Below the pieces are notes generated by a model that worked only from the letters and a program-made list of their open reading frames with translations, had not been told where the DNA came from and made no database searches. A stretch of 64,000 nucleotides of DNA from Saprospiraceae bacterium (GTDB lineage: Bacteria > Bacteroidota > Bacteroidia > Chitinophagales > Saprospiraceae), in contig JADLHA010000038.1 of the NCBI GenBank assembly GCA_020848995.1, forward strand, positions 1-64,000, written 5' to 3'. Both the position numbers and the translations under genes were made by a program. Positions 44,746 to 52,745 of the stretch are shown here, piece after piece. Numbering within the stretch: the first letter of the stretch is position 1; every line of letters starts with the position of its first letter.

Positions 44746-46101
44746 TTATACCAAAACACGCGTACAACTTGACTCGAACAGGCCATCGTTGCGCTCTGGA
44801 GCTGGCAAGGACGCATATACGCAATCGGGTCTGAGCACATCGAGTTTAACCCGGACCAAACAATTGGTAGCTTCCGGGTTAAGAGGCGCCGCTACACGGA
44901 GATAGTTTCGGGTCCATCCTTCCAATAAGCCGTCTGCTCCTGCGGATTCGAACAGAACTTCATGAAGGGACCCGGCCTGCTTTTCGTAAAAGGACCTTTT
45001 CATTTTACCAGAAAGGATGCGGAGCATTTGACTGCGTTCCCTGCGAACTGAAGGAGGAATGGAACACGCCATGTCTGCCGCGGGGGTGTTCGTGCGTTCC
45101 GAGTAACTAAAAACGTGCAGGTAACTCAACTCCAGGTCGCGAATGAACTCATAGCTGTTCTGAAAATGGGCATCTTCCTCTCCCGGAAAACCAACAATCA
45201 CGTCCGCGCCAATACAGGCGTATGGATCTTCGCTTCGGATGCGGGCAACGCGGTCAGCGTACAGCGCGCTCGGGTACCGGCGCTGCATGCGGGCAAGAAC
45301 GGTATCGTCACCCGATTGCAGCGGCATGTGGAAGTGGGGCATGAACTTTTGAGAAGAAAAGACAAAATCGATTAATGCATCAGAACACAGGTTGGGTTCT
45401 ATGGAAGAAATGCGGAAGCGGCATGGTTCTTCCGTTTTGTCAAATGCGCGAACCAGTTGTAAAAACCGCGCAGGGCTTTCCGGATCCCGGTAATCACCAA
45501 TGTTAACACCCGTTAGTACTATTTCGCGAACCCCACTGCGTGCAAGAGAGCGCACCGTTTCTACCAGCATTTCCAGTGATCCGCTTCGGGAACGACCGCG
45601 TGCAAGCGGAATGGTACAATAAGTGCATTTGTAATTACAGCCGTCTTGTATCTTCAAAAAACTTCGGGTGCGCCCCTCGATGGAATGACCGGGAACGAAC
45701 TCGGTAAGTTGGCCGATGGGCAAGCTGTGTGTGCGTACGTGAAGCGGGTCAATTCCCGGAGGATCGATGTACCGGAGAATATCAAATTTTTCAGCAGCCC
45801 CGAGTACTGCGCTCACACCCGGAATGGAGGCAATTTCTGCGGGCTTTAACTGGGCATAGCAGCCTACGACAATGATGCGTGCGCCAGGGTTGAGCCGGAG
45901 GGCCATGCGAACGGCTTTGCGGCATTTGCGATCGGCCTGGTCCGTTACGCTGCACGTATTGATTACGTAAAGATCGCTGGATTCGTGAAAAGGGACTTCG
46001 GCGTAACCGGCGCGCAAAAACAACTTGCCAATGGAGGAACTCTCTGCATAGTTGAGTTTGCAGCCAAGGGTGTGAAATGCAACGGTGCGCTGGGTTGCCA
46101 T
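44746..46101 (-). CDS. mtaB: tRNA t6A37 methylthiotransferase MtaB
   Basis: 451 residues, radical SAM. It adds a methylthio group to t6A37 of tRNA. N-terminal UPF0004 domain (HTLGCKLNYAESS, INTCSVTDQADRKCR, VVGCYAQL) supplies Cys ligands for the second iron-sulfur cluster. The radical SAM CxxxCxxC is CNYKCTYC (near residue 155). A TRAM-like C-terminus follows. LTGVNIGDY fits MtaB better than MiaB. Convergent with the small barrel gene. Confidence 0.93.
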   Translation of the reverse strand: MATQRTVAFHTLGCKLNYAESSSIGKLFLRAGYAEVPFHESSDLYVINTCSVTDQADRKCRKAVRMALRLNPGARIIVVGCYAQLKPAEIASIPGVSAVLGAAEKFDILRYIDPPGIDPLHVRTHSLPIGQLTEFVPGHSIEGRTRSFLKIQDGCNYKCTYCTIPLARGRSRSGSLEMLVETVRSLARSGVREIVLTGVNIGDYRDPESPARFLQLVRAFDKTEEPCRFRISSIEPNLCSDALIDFVFSSQKFMPHFHMPLQSGDDTVLARMQRRYPSALYADRVARIRSEDPYACIGADVIVGFPGEEDAHFQNSYEFIRDLELSYLHVFSYSERTNTPAADMACSIPPSVRRERSQMLRILSGKMKRSFYEKQAGSLHEVLFESAGADGLLEGWTRNYLRVAAPLNPEATNCLVRVKLDVLRPDCVYASLPAPERNDGLFESSCTRVLV

Positions 46102-46112
46102 ATTGGAAGTTG

Positions 46113-46120
46113 CAAAGGTA
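46113..46120 (-). promoter_or_regulatory. -7 promoter box for mtaB
   Basis: TACCTTTG on the minus strand, exact TAnnTTTG match. Predicted leader of about 8-9 nt before the mtaB ATG. Confidence 0.6.
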
Positions 46121-46163
46121 GGAACGAATCCAGAATGACCTGGCAGGTGAACCCCTGAGGAAT

Positions 46164-47147
46164 TCAGTCGCCTGAAGGCAAAGGGTCCGGAATCGATGGA
46201 CTTCTGGAAGGCGGGGAACTCGCGGATAAGGATAGCTGGTATGCCTTTAGCTGACGGGGGGAAAGAAAGACCTGAGGATCTTGTCCGTTGCCGAGGGCGC
46301 TGTTTACCCTGCTGGCCTGGAGGGGCGTCATGGGAATAAACCGGTAGGTTGAGTTGATGAGGTAGTATTTGCTATCGCGTGCTTTTCGATAAGGTCCTGA
46401 CTTTCGGTGAGGCATTCCGGCTACGGGGCCTGAAGCTGCATCCGAATAGACCTCCTGGGCAACACCAGCGCTCCCGCCTGCTTCGACCAACGTCACTAAA
46501 CGGGTGCGCAAAGGGTCATAATGGACCTGGACGACTTCCCGGCCGTACATAAAACCAGATTCGGTTTGGATTACCCCCGGAAGGCAGCCAAAAAACCGTT
46601 CGCCGGACCAGAAACAGGGCGTTGAAAAACTGGTGACTTCCAACCCGGTTCTATGTGCTTTCAGTTCATCCTCCAGCAAATTCAGGTAAAGGGGCAGGGG
46701 TTGACCTGCCCGTAGAAGGGCTGCAGCCATTTTGGATACGACTCCATACAGACTATAGTCTCCGGAAAGGCGCCCGCAAAGCGCTGATAAATCGGCGTTG
46801 ACGATTCTGACGACGGGATTGTTCCAAGCGGGTTCGCCGAATTGCTCAAGCACTTGACGGTCCTGACCTTTTGCGTTGTTGTAAATGCAAAGAGGCACAA
46901 AGAGGGTTTCTATGGCCTCGACTACGAGGGGATGCTGAAATACCTCGCGACCAAAATTGCGACAGGTACTGCAGCCGGGAACTTCCTGGAACAGAAGAAA
47001 AATCGGCTTACCCCCCTGACGCGAAAGTTGGCGGGCAAGCCCCAGGTCGCGCTGCCAGTGAACGTCGCCCAATTCGGGCGGGTTGCCTGCTAGGGTGGTC
47101 AGCCAGGTAAAGACCAGGGCCAGGGTGATGATCAGACGGTCTGGCAT
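46164..47147 (-). CDS. Exported thioredoxin-like protein with degenerate MsrA-like domain
   Basis: About 327 residues from ATG 47147 (MPDRLIITLALVFTW...), a signal peptide; 18 in-frame codons more lie upstream. Residues 30-135 form a thioredoxin-like domain with CxxC (EVPGCSTC, Cys59/Cys62) and FGEPAWNNPVVRIV. Residues 172-235 resemble the MsrA catalytic core: PCFWSGERFFGCLPGVIQTE, GREVVQVHYDPLRTRLVTLV; the CFW cysteine is kept but the HxE region is altered. Probably a periplasmic or envelope thiol protein acting on oxidised proteins, but methionine sulfoxide reductase activity is uncertain. Divergent from the sigma gene. Confidence 0.72.
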   Translation of the reverse strand: MPDRLIITLALVFTWLTTLAGNPPELGDVHWQRDLGLARQLSRQGGKPIFLLFQEVPGCSTCRNFGREVFQHPLVVEAIETLFVPLCIYNNAKGQDRQVLEQFGEPAWNNPVVRIVNADLSALCGRLSGDYSLYGVVSKMAAALLRAGQPLPLYLNLLEDELKAHRTGLEVTSFSTPCFWSGERFFGCLPGVIQTESGFMYGREVVQVHYDPLRTRLVTLVEAGGSAGVAQEVYSDAASGPVAGMPHRKSGPYRKARDSKYYLINSTYRFIPMTPLQASRVNSALGNGQDPQVFLSPRQLKAYQLSLSASSPPSRSPSIPDPLPSGD

Positions 47148-47227
47148 AAGGACGCTCAATATAAGGGGTGAACCCCAGATTTGGAGAATGCCGCCGATCA
47201 TTGTTTCTTTGTCTCAAATTGCAACAT

Positions 47228-47842
47228 TTGCCGCGAACATTAGATCCAGCACACGAGCGGTTCGAAAGGGAGTTTCTTCCACACCTGGATGCCCTCCACG
47301 TATTCGCCTTCCATCTGTGTTACAACGAGGACGATGCGGCAGATCTGGTTCAGGAAACCTTCCTGAAGGCTTTCCGCTTCCTCGATAAGTACGAAGAGGG
47401 AACTAATGCCAAGGCCTGGTTGTTTAAAATTTTGAAGAATGCGTACATCAATAAGTACAGGCAGGAGTCGCGCTTGCCCGCTTTTGTTGATTACGATGAG
47501 GTAGTCGTTTACCAGGAAGATGAAGAAGGTCCTGCAACGACTTATTTCGATCTGAGGGAGGAGATCTTCGACCAGATGCTCGGCGACGAAGTCTCGACGG
47601 CGCTCAACGCGCTGCCTGAGGAGTTTCGCACGGTCATCTGGCTGTGCGATATCGAGAATTTCAGCTATGAAGAAATCGGCAAAATTGTCAACATCCCCAT
47701 TGGTACGGTGCGCTCACGCCTTTTCCGGGCACGGAACATGCTCAAGGAAAAACTGAAGGACTATGCTGCTTCCATGGGCTTTAAGGATCATAGGGGAAAG
47801 AGGGTTAGCCGAAATATAAAGGATCAGGGAGAGCAACATTAA
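47228..47842 (+). CDS. ECF-type RNA polymerase sigma factor (SigW/RpoE-like)
   Basis: About 204 residues from TTG 47228 (LPRTLDPAHERFEREFLPHLDAL); a GTG at 47168 is the alternative but overlaps the divergent gene start. Family members typically begin close to this point. Region 2 (DEDDAADLVQETFLKAFRFLDKY, NAKAWLFKILKNAYINKYR) and region 4 (FSYEEIGKIVNIPIGTVRSRLFRARNML) are well conserved. The start is the less certain part. Followed after 10 bases by a small anti-sigma-like gene. Confidence 0.9.
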   Translation: MPRTLDPAHERFEREFLPHLDALHVFAFHLCYNEDDAADLVQETFLKAFRFLDKYEEGTNAKAWLFKILKNAYINKYRQESRLPAFVDYDEVVVYQEDEEGPATTYFDLREEIFDQMLGDEVSTALNALPEEFRTVIWLCDIENFSYEEIGKIVNIPIGTVRSRLFRARNMLKEKLKDYAASMGFKDHRGKRVSRNIKDQGEQH

Positions 47843-47852
47843 GTAAAATGAT

Positions 47853-48092
47853 ATGGAAAACGGCGTATTTCCGGAACTGCTAAAGAAAATTTCCCGGTAT
47901 TTCGACCGGCAGATGGATGCCCAGGACGAACAGGAGTTTCTTAAAGAGATCGAAAGACACCCCGCAGGGCATTCGGCATTCATCAAAGAAAAGGCCATTC
48001 GGGAAAAGCTCAAGGCCAAAGTATATCGTCCTGCCCAATCTACCGACCTCGCAAATATGATCATCTGTAAGATCAAAAAGGACTCTGCATGA
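47853..48092 (+). CDS. Small soluble anti-sigma-like protein
   Basis: 79 residues, highly charged, helical, without a membrane segment or Cys-rich zinc site. The pattern FPELLKKISRYFDRQMDAQDEQEFLKEIERHP is typical of short Bacteroidota partners encoded after SigW-type sigma factors. Ten bases separate it from the sigma gene. Likely binds that sigma factor; whether it inhibits it is inference. Confidence 0.72.
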   Translation: MENGVFPELLKKISRYFDRQMDAQDEQEFLKEIERHPAGHSAFIKEKAIREKLKAKVYRPAQSTDLANMIICKIKKDSA

Positions 48093-48149
48093 TGTCCTTA
48101 GCCTAAATTGCAAGTACATACTCCCTGAGGTCTTTAAGGGGAATTGCCT

Positions 48150-48157
48150 TAGTTTTG
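48150..48157 (+). promoter_or_regulatory. -7 promoter box for prfA
   Basis: TAGTTTTG, exact TAnnTTTG match, about 12 nt of predicted leader before ATG 48173. Confidence 0.55.
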
Positions 48158-48172
48158 CGGGCTTAGCCCTGT

Positions 48173-49237
48173 ATGTTTCACGAAAAATTAGAAGCCATTT
48201 TAGATCGGCACCACTACCTGGAGGAGCGGATATCGGATCCTGCGGTCGTCGGCGACCCTGAACAGTATGGAAAATTCTCCAAGGAATATAAGGACCTAAG
48301 CGGCCTGGTCGACTCGTTTAAACTCTACCAGCGCAAATCTGCAGAGAGGGCCCAGGCACTGGAATTGGTTAAGGATCCGGAATTGCGCGAGATGGCAGAA
48401 GGCGAATTGGCAAGACTTGACGAAGAATTGGAGGAACTGGATCTTGAGTTGAGGCAGAAGCTGGTTCCTCGCGATCCGGAAGACAGCAAAGATGTCATAT
48501 TTGAAATACGCTCCGGGACAGGGGGAGACGAGGCCAGCATTTTTGCAGGGGATTTATTTCGCATGTACACCCGCTATTTCGATGCTAACGGCATGCAATA
48601 CGAGATACTTGAGCAAAGTGAGGGCAACGTAGGCGGATACAACCGCATCGTAATGGAGGTGCGCGGTGACCAGGTCTATGGCAGGCTGAAATTTGAATCC
48701 GGAGCGCATCGCGTCCAACGAGTCCCTAAAACGGAATCTCAGGGAAGGGTGCACACTTCGGCGGCAACGGTAGTCGTGTTGCCGAAAATGGAAATGGAAG
48801 AAGTCAGCATCAACAAAGCCGATTTGCGCGTCGATACGTTCCGGTCGAGTGGTGCAGGAGGTCAACATGTGAATAAGACCGAATCGGGTGTACGGTTCAC
48901 CCACATACCATCGGGAATCGCTGCCGAGTCGATGGATAGTCGCAGCCAGCATAAAAACCGGGAAATTGCGTTTAATCGCTTACTTCAAAAATTGAGAGAT
49001 GCCCACATAGCCCGGTACGAATCCGAAATTTCCGGGCAGCGCAGATCGCTGGTGGGAACCGGAGACCGGTCAGATAAGATACGCACCTACAACTTTCCCC
49101 AGAACCGGGTGACAGATCACCGCATTAACCTCACGCTTTACAACCTCGACAGTGTTATCAACGGAAACCTGGAGGAGATCATCGAGGCACTTCAGGTCGC
49201 AGAGAACGCAGAGCGCATGAAAGGAGAAGCAGGGTAA
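48173..49237 (+). CDS. prfA: Peptide chain release factor 1
   Basis: 354 residues. It terminates translation at UAA and UAG. The GGQ peptidyl-hydrolysis motif is at about residues 229-231 (SSGAGGQHVNK). The PxT anticodon-like motif, PKT at 185-187 in RVPKTESQGRVHTS, identifies RF1 rather than RF2. Normal length, no frameshift. Has its own -7 box. Confidence 0.96.
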   Translation: MFHEKLEAILDRHHYLEERISDPAVVGDPEQYGKFSKEYKDLSGLVDSFKLYQRKSAERAQALELVKDPELREMAEGELARLDEELEELDLELRQKLVPRDPEDSKDVIFEIRSGTGGDEASIFAGDLFRMYTRYFDANGMQYEILEQSEGNVGGYNRIVMEVRGDQVYGRLKFESGAHRVQRVPKTESQGRVHTSAATVVVLPKMEMEEVSINKADLRVDTFRSSGAGGQHVNKTESGVRFTHIPSGIAAESMDSRSQHKNREIAFNRLLQKLRDAHIARYESEISGQRRSLVGTGDRSDKIRTYNFPQNRVTDHRINLTLYNLDSVINGNLEEIIEALQVAENAERMKGEAG

Positions 49238-49247
49238 GGACCGGAAT

Positions 49248-49255
49248 TATCTTTG
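49248..49255 (+). promoter_or_regulatory. -7 promoter box upstream of the lipoprotein gene
   Basis: TATCTTTG, exact TAnnTTTG match. It predicts a leader of about 130 nt before the chosen lipoprotein ATG 49391, unusually long for this window, or an undetected upstream start. Confidence 0.45.
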
Positions 49256-49390
49256 GAATGGAAAGGGCTGACTCCGGACGGCGTATACCCAGCCGGCCTT
49301 TGGGAACGGAAGTGTGTGAAAGTGCCGGCGGCATCGCGGTTGAGCAAGCTGAAAGGAAATCTTGTGCGTACTTTTACACAAAGCGAAAGG

Positions 49391-51472
49391 ATGATCAAAA
49401 GGCAAACGATTTGGACAGCGGCTGTTGGTATTTCAATGATCGTATGGGGATGTAGCCTGGGTGAGCCCTCCTGGGATGCGCGGCTGCTGGCCCCTCTGGT
49501 GAAGACAAAGGTCAACATCCGGCAATTGGCCCCGGAAGAGGACGTTCAGGCAGACAGCACCGGTTTGTTGCACCTCGTTTACCGGACGGATCTATACGGG
49601 CTTACCATCGACTCCTTTTTCACGTTTAGCGATACTACGCTGAAAAAGGCCTTCAGGATCGATTCTCTCTACCTTTACAATGCATCAGCCTCCTACCCCA
49701 TCAGTCTGGGATTTCTCGCCAGGAATGCGGGCACCGTTGGACAGCTCATCATCCTTTTCCACGGCTCGCGACAACCGATCCCCGCAATCGCCAGCATTTC
49801 GGGTCCGCCGGTTGAGATCAGTGCGGACACTATATTTCAATCCATGACGCTCGAGCAAGGCATCTTAGATCTCAAGCTGGTCAATGGCCTCCCCATTGAC
49901 ATAGAGAACGTCGAGTATCTGCTCAAAAACAGCGGAAGCGGAGACATCGTAGCCAGTGGGATCATTCCGCTGGTACCTGCAGGAGGTACCGTTCTGGCAA
50001 CGACTGACCTGGCTGGAAAAACGGTAGAAGGAAGACTTACCGCACAACTGGTTAAACTTTCATCTCCCGGCAGCCGGGGCTCCGCTGTGGAGATTGATAC
50101 GACAGACCAGGTCATTGCTGAAGTGCGGGTATACGATCTCCATCCTTCTACGGCAACTGCCGTTTGGCCGGCCCAAAACCTCATCAACGACAAGTACTAT
50201 TTTATGCTTGAGGGATTGGACGTTGAGTTAAAAGACGTGTTCATCGAGCGTGGCACGGCGCGTTTCCGCTTGTCCAGCACCTTGCAGGATTCGGTGCGCT
50301 TCACCTACCAGTTGCTAACGGCTGTTAAGAACGGTGAAGCGTTCGGCAAGAGCATCATTCTCCCGCCGGCACCCCCCGGGGGCGTTTCCCAGCGAAACAT
50401 TGAAGAGCCACTTAACGGCTACCGGTTTATGCTTGCCGGGGAGCAAGGGGATACCTTTAATCTGCAATACAATGCGGTCATTGCTTCCATCGACAGCACG
50501 GGAGTAATTAAGACGCTCGGCAAAAACGACAGCATGTACGTTGAAGTTGCTTTTGAGAAACTTCAGCCCAATTACGTCAGAGGATTTTTAGGCAGTGATG
50601 TACTGGGGACAGGCACTTCTGTTCAGAGTCTGGATCTGTTCAAGTCGGTTTCTGCCGGTAACATCGACGTCAAGAAAGCTTCTCTTATTTTGGAAGTAGA
50701 AAACAGGGTTGGAGTCGACCTTGGTTTGCGAGTGCACCGGCTGGAGGGAATAGGGGCCCTTTCGAACACCGCCATTTCACTTGAATCGCCTTTAATCCAA
50801 TCAGAAATTGCCATTCCCAGGGCGATTGACTCAGGTACAGGTGCTGAGGGTGTTCAGCCTGGAAGGCTTAAACTTGAACTCAACGAGCAGAATGCCAACA
50901 TCGCAAGCTTTTTGAGCAATATGCCCGGAGAGATCGGGTACGATGTCTCTTTGCAGGTGAATCCTGGCGGAAACAGTTCCCAATGGGAAGACTTTGCCTA
51001 TGGAGGAGATCTGCTGAATATGAGCTTATTGCTCGACTTGCCCATGGAAGTGTCTTTGCGTGGACTGACCATGGCAGATACGGCGCAAATGGCCGTGGGA
51101 GGCGATCATTACGAGCGCGTATCCGGAGCCATCCTGCATGCTTTCTTTTCCAATGACTTTCCGCTTGACGCTGCGGTTCAGTTGTACCTGGTGTCTGCAG
51201 TCGGAGAGGTTACCGATTCGCTGTTGCCAGCGTCTTTTATCGTAAAAGCGGCGGGGATAGGCAACGACGGGCTGTCAACCGGACCGGTGGAATCCAAGGT
51301 GGATATTTCTGCAGATCGCAGTCGCATTGACCGAATGTTCTCTGCAGACAAATTGATTCTCAAGGCAATTTTAAATACGAAGCCGGAAGGAACGGAAGTG
51401 CGCATTTACGACGACTATTTTCTGGAAATGCAGTTGACTGCTGATTTTGTTTATACACTTGGCGAGGAATGA
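49391..51472 (+). CDS. Large lipoprotein of unknown function
   Basis: About 693 residues from ATG 49391. The signal peptide ends at the lipobox (MIVWGCSLG, Cys near residue 20). The frame is open back to 49253, but only this start gives a proper lipoprotein signal. The rest is all-beta-looking with repeated short strands and few charged helices. No catalytic motif is recognised. Translationally coupled to the following barrel gene (ATGA overlap), a pairing typical of outer-membrane lipoprotein/barrel partners. Surface or periplasmic side is unknown. Confidence 0.75.
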   Translation: MIKRQTIWTAAVGISMIVWGCSLGEPSWDARLLAPLVKTKVNIRQLAPEEDVQADSTGLLHLVYRTDLYGLTIDSFFTFSDTTLKKAFRIDSLYLYNASASYPISLGFLARNAGTVGQLIILFHGSRQPIPAIASISGPPVEISADTIFQSMTLEQGILDLKLVNGLPIDIENVEYLLKNSGSGDIVASGIIPLVPAGGTVLATTDLAGKTVEGRLTAQLVKLSSPGSRGSAVEIDTTDQVIAEVRVYDLHPSTATAVWPAQNLINDKYYFMLEGLDVELKDVFIERGTARFRLSSTLQDSVRFTYQLLTAVKNGEAFGKSIILPPAPPGGVSQRNIEEPLNGYRFMLAGEQGDTFNLQYNAVIASIDSTGVIKTLGKNDSMYVEVAFEKLQPNYVRGFLGSDVLGTGTSVQSLDLFKSVSAGNIDVKKASLILEVENRVGVDLGLRVHRLEGIGALSNTAISLESPLIQSEIAIPRAIDSGTGAEGVQPGRLKLELNEQNANIASFLSNMPGEIGYDVSLQVNPGGNSSQWEDFAYGGDLLNMSLLLDLPMEVSLRGLTMADTAQMAVGGDHYERVSGAILHAFFSNDFPLDAAVQLYLVSAVGEVTDSLLPASFIVKAAGIGNDGLSTGPVESKVDISADRSRIDRMFSADKLILKAILNTKPEGTEVRIYDDYFLEMQLTADFVYTLGEE

Positions 51473-52731
51473 GTAAGCATGTTGAGGGTTTAAACCTGGA
51501 GAAGCGAACTGCGTTCGCGATTTTACTGGCTGTACTTTACTTTGGAATACAAGGTATGGCGCAACCATACAGGAGGGTGACGTTTGATCAGACTGCGCAT
51601 CAGTCGATGGTACTTGTGGAAGCCCGGGAAGAATTGGGAGCGGAGCATGTTGCTGATGGTTTTTTTGACGGGTACATCGGAGGGGGAAAACTGAGCGGAG
51701 AACTGATCGGGGAAGCAGTGCAGGGCCTGAAAACCGAAAATCTGCTGGGTTTGCGTTATGGAGGAAGCGCACTGTTGCGACTGGCCTGGAGAGGAGAAGG
51801 AAATTACCTGTTGTTTGGGGTTGGGCATGAAAGACACGTGGAAGCGGTATTTTCTAAAGACCTCTTCCAGGTTTACTTTCAGGGCAATCAGGCCTTTGAG
51901 GGGAAGACAGCGCTGCTGCATCCTTTGGAGTTTAACCGGACTGATTACAGTTTTGCGAAAGTGGGCTTCGAGCGACAAAGTACCAGCTACTTCTTGTCTG
52001 GGAATTTGGGTCTTGCTACAGGCTCTCAATACAGAAATCTCGTTACTGATCGGGGTAGTCTTTTTACAGCAGTCTATGGAAGAGAAGTTGAGTTGGAACT
52101 TGCCTTAGAGGATCATTCATGGGACGGAAATCACTCGATCGTTTGGAATGGCGAAGCTCTGGGGTTTTTGGTAGATGCGGAAGCAGGATGGAAATGGTCT
52201 TCGGGGCTGATTGGGGCTGGAATTAGAAATGTGGGATTTATTGATTGGCAAAATAAGGTGCGTAACCGGGTGTACGATACGGTTTACAGCTATACGGGCA
52301 TTGAAATTTCGGAGGTGTTGGATTCTTTTGCGTTTGACCTGAAGGGGCAAGATGTTATCGCTTCGGATTTTGCCAAGACCGATGTGCTTACGAACGTTCG
52401 TACCAACATTCCTGGAGAGTGGTGCGTTTGGATCAGGCAGGGATTTTTAGATAACAGATGGTTATGGACAGGGGCTTATGGGTCCTACTTTGCAGATAAC
52501 GCACGTCCTTTCTATTCAATCAGGAGCACCTTATACATACTTCCAGGACTGTATGCAGGAGCATCTTATGGAAGAGGAGCCTATTCACTCGCAGACCTTG
52601 GTTTGCATGCTGGTATTCTGTTGGGAGGGAGGATTGGGCTGCATGGGCATTGGGATTCTATCGGACATCTATTGGGAAAGGCAGGGAAGTTGTCCCGGAT
52701 TGGCGGAGTGGTGTGCAGTATTTCGCTTTAA
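51469..52731 (+). CDS. DUF5723-like outer-membrane beta-barrel protein
   Basis: 420 residues. N-terminal signal segment (about residues 13-32) ending near GMAQPY. Followed by a long series of amphipathic strands, with YFLSGNLGLATG and SLADLGLHAGILLGGRIGLHGH near the end, ending in VVCSISL. Resembles DUF5723 barrels common in Bacteroidota. Overlaps the lipoprotein gene by ATGA, suggesting a complex. Role unknown. Confidence 0.7.
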   Translation: MSKHVEGLNLEKRTAFAILLAVLYFGIQGMAQPYRRVTFDQTAHQSMVLVEAREELGAEHVADGFFDGYIGGGKLSGELIGEAVQGLKTENLLGLRYGGSALLRLAWRGEGNYLLFGVGHERHVEAVFSKDLFQVYFQGNQAFEGKTALLHPLEFNRTDYSFAKVGFERQSTSYFLSGNLGLATGSQYRNLVTDRGSLFTAVYGREVELELALEDHSWDGNHSIVWNGEALGFLVDAEAGWKWSSGLIGAGIRNVGFIDWQNKVRNRVYDTVYSYTGIEISEVLDSFAFDLKGQDVIASDFAKTDVLTNVRTNIPGEWCVWIRQGFLDNRWLWTGAYGSYFADNARPFYSIRSTLYILPGLYAGASYGRGAYSLADLGLHAGILLGGRIGLHGHWDSIGHLLGKAGKLSRIGGVVCSISL

Positions 52732-52745
52732 AGTCTATAACAGCG

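Noticed and set aside
49258-49455. Alternative frame starting MERADSGRR just after the -7 box at 49248
   Set aside because: It is out of frame with the lipoprotein and has no recognisable product; the lipoprotein signal at 49391 is the better start.
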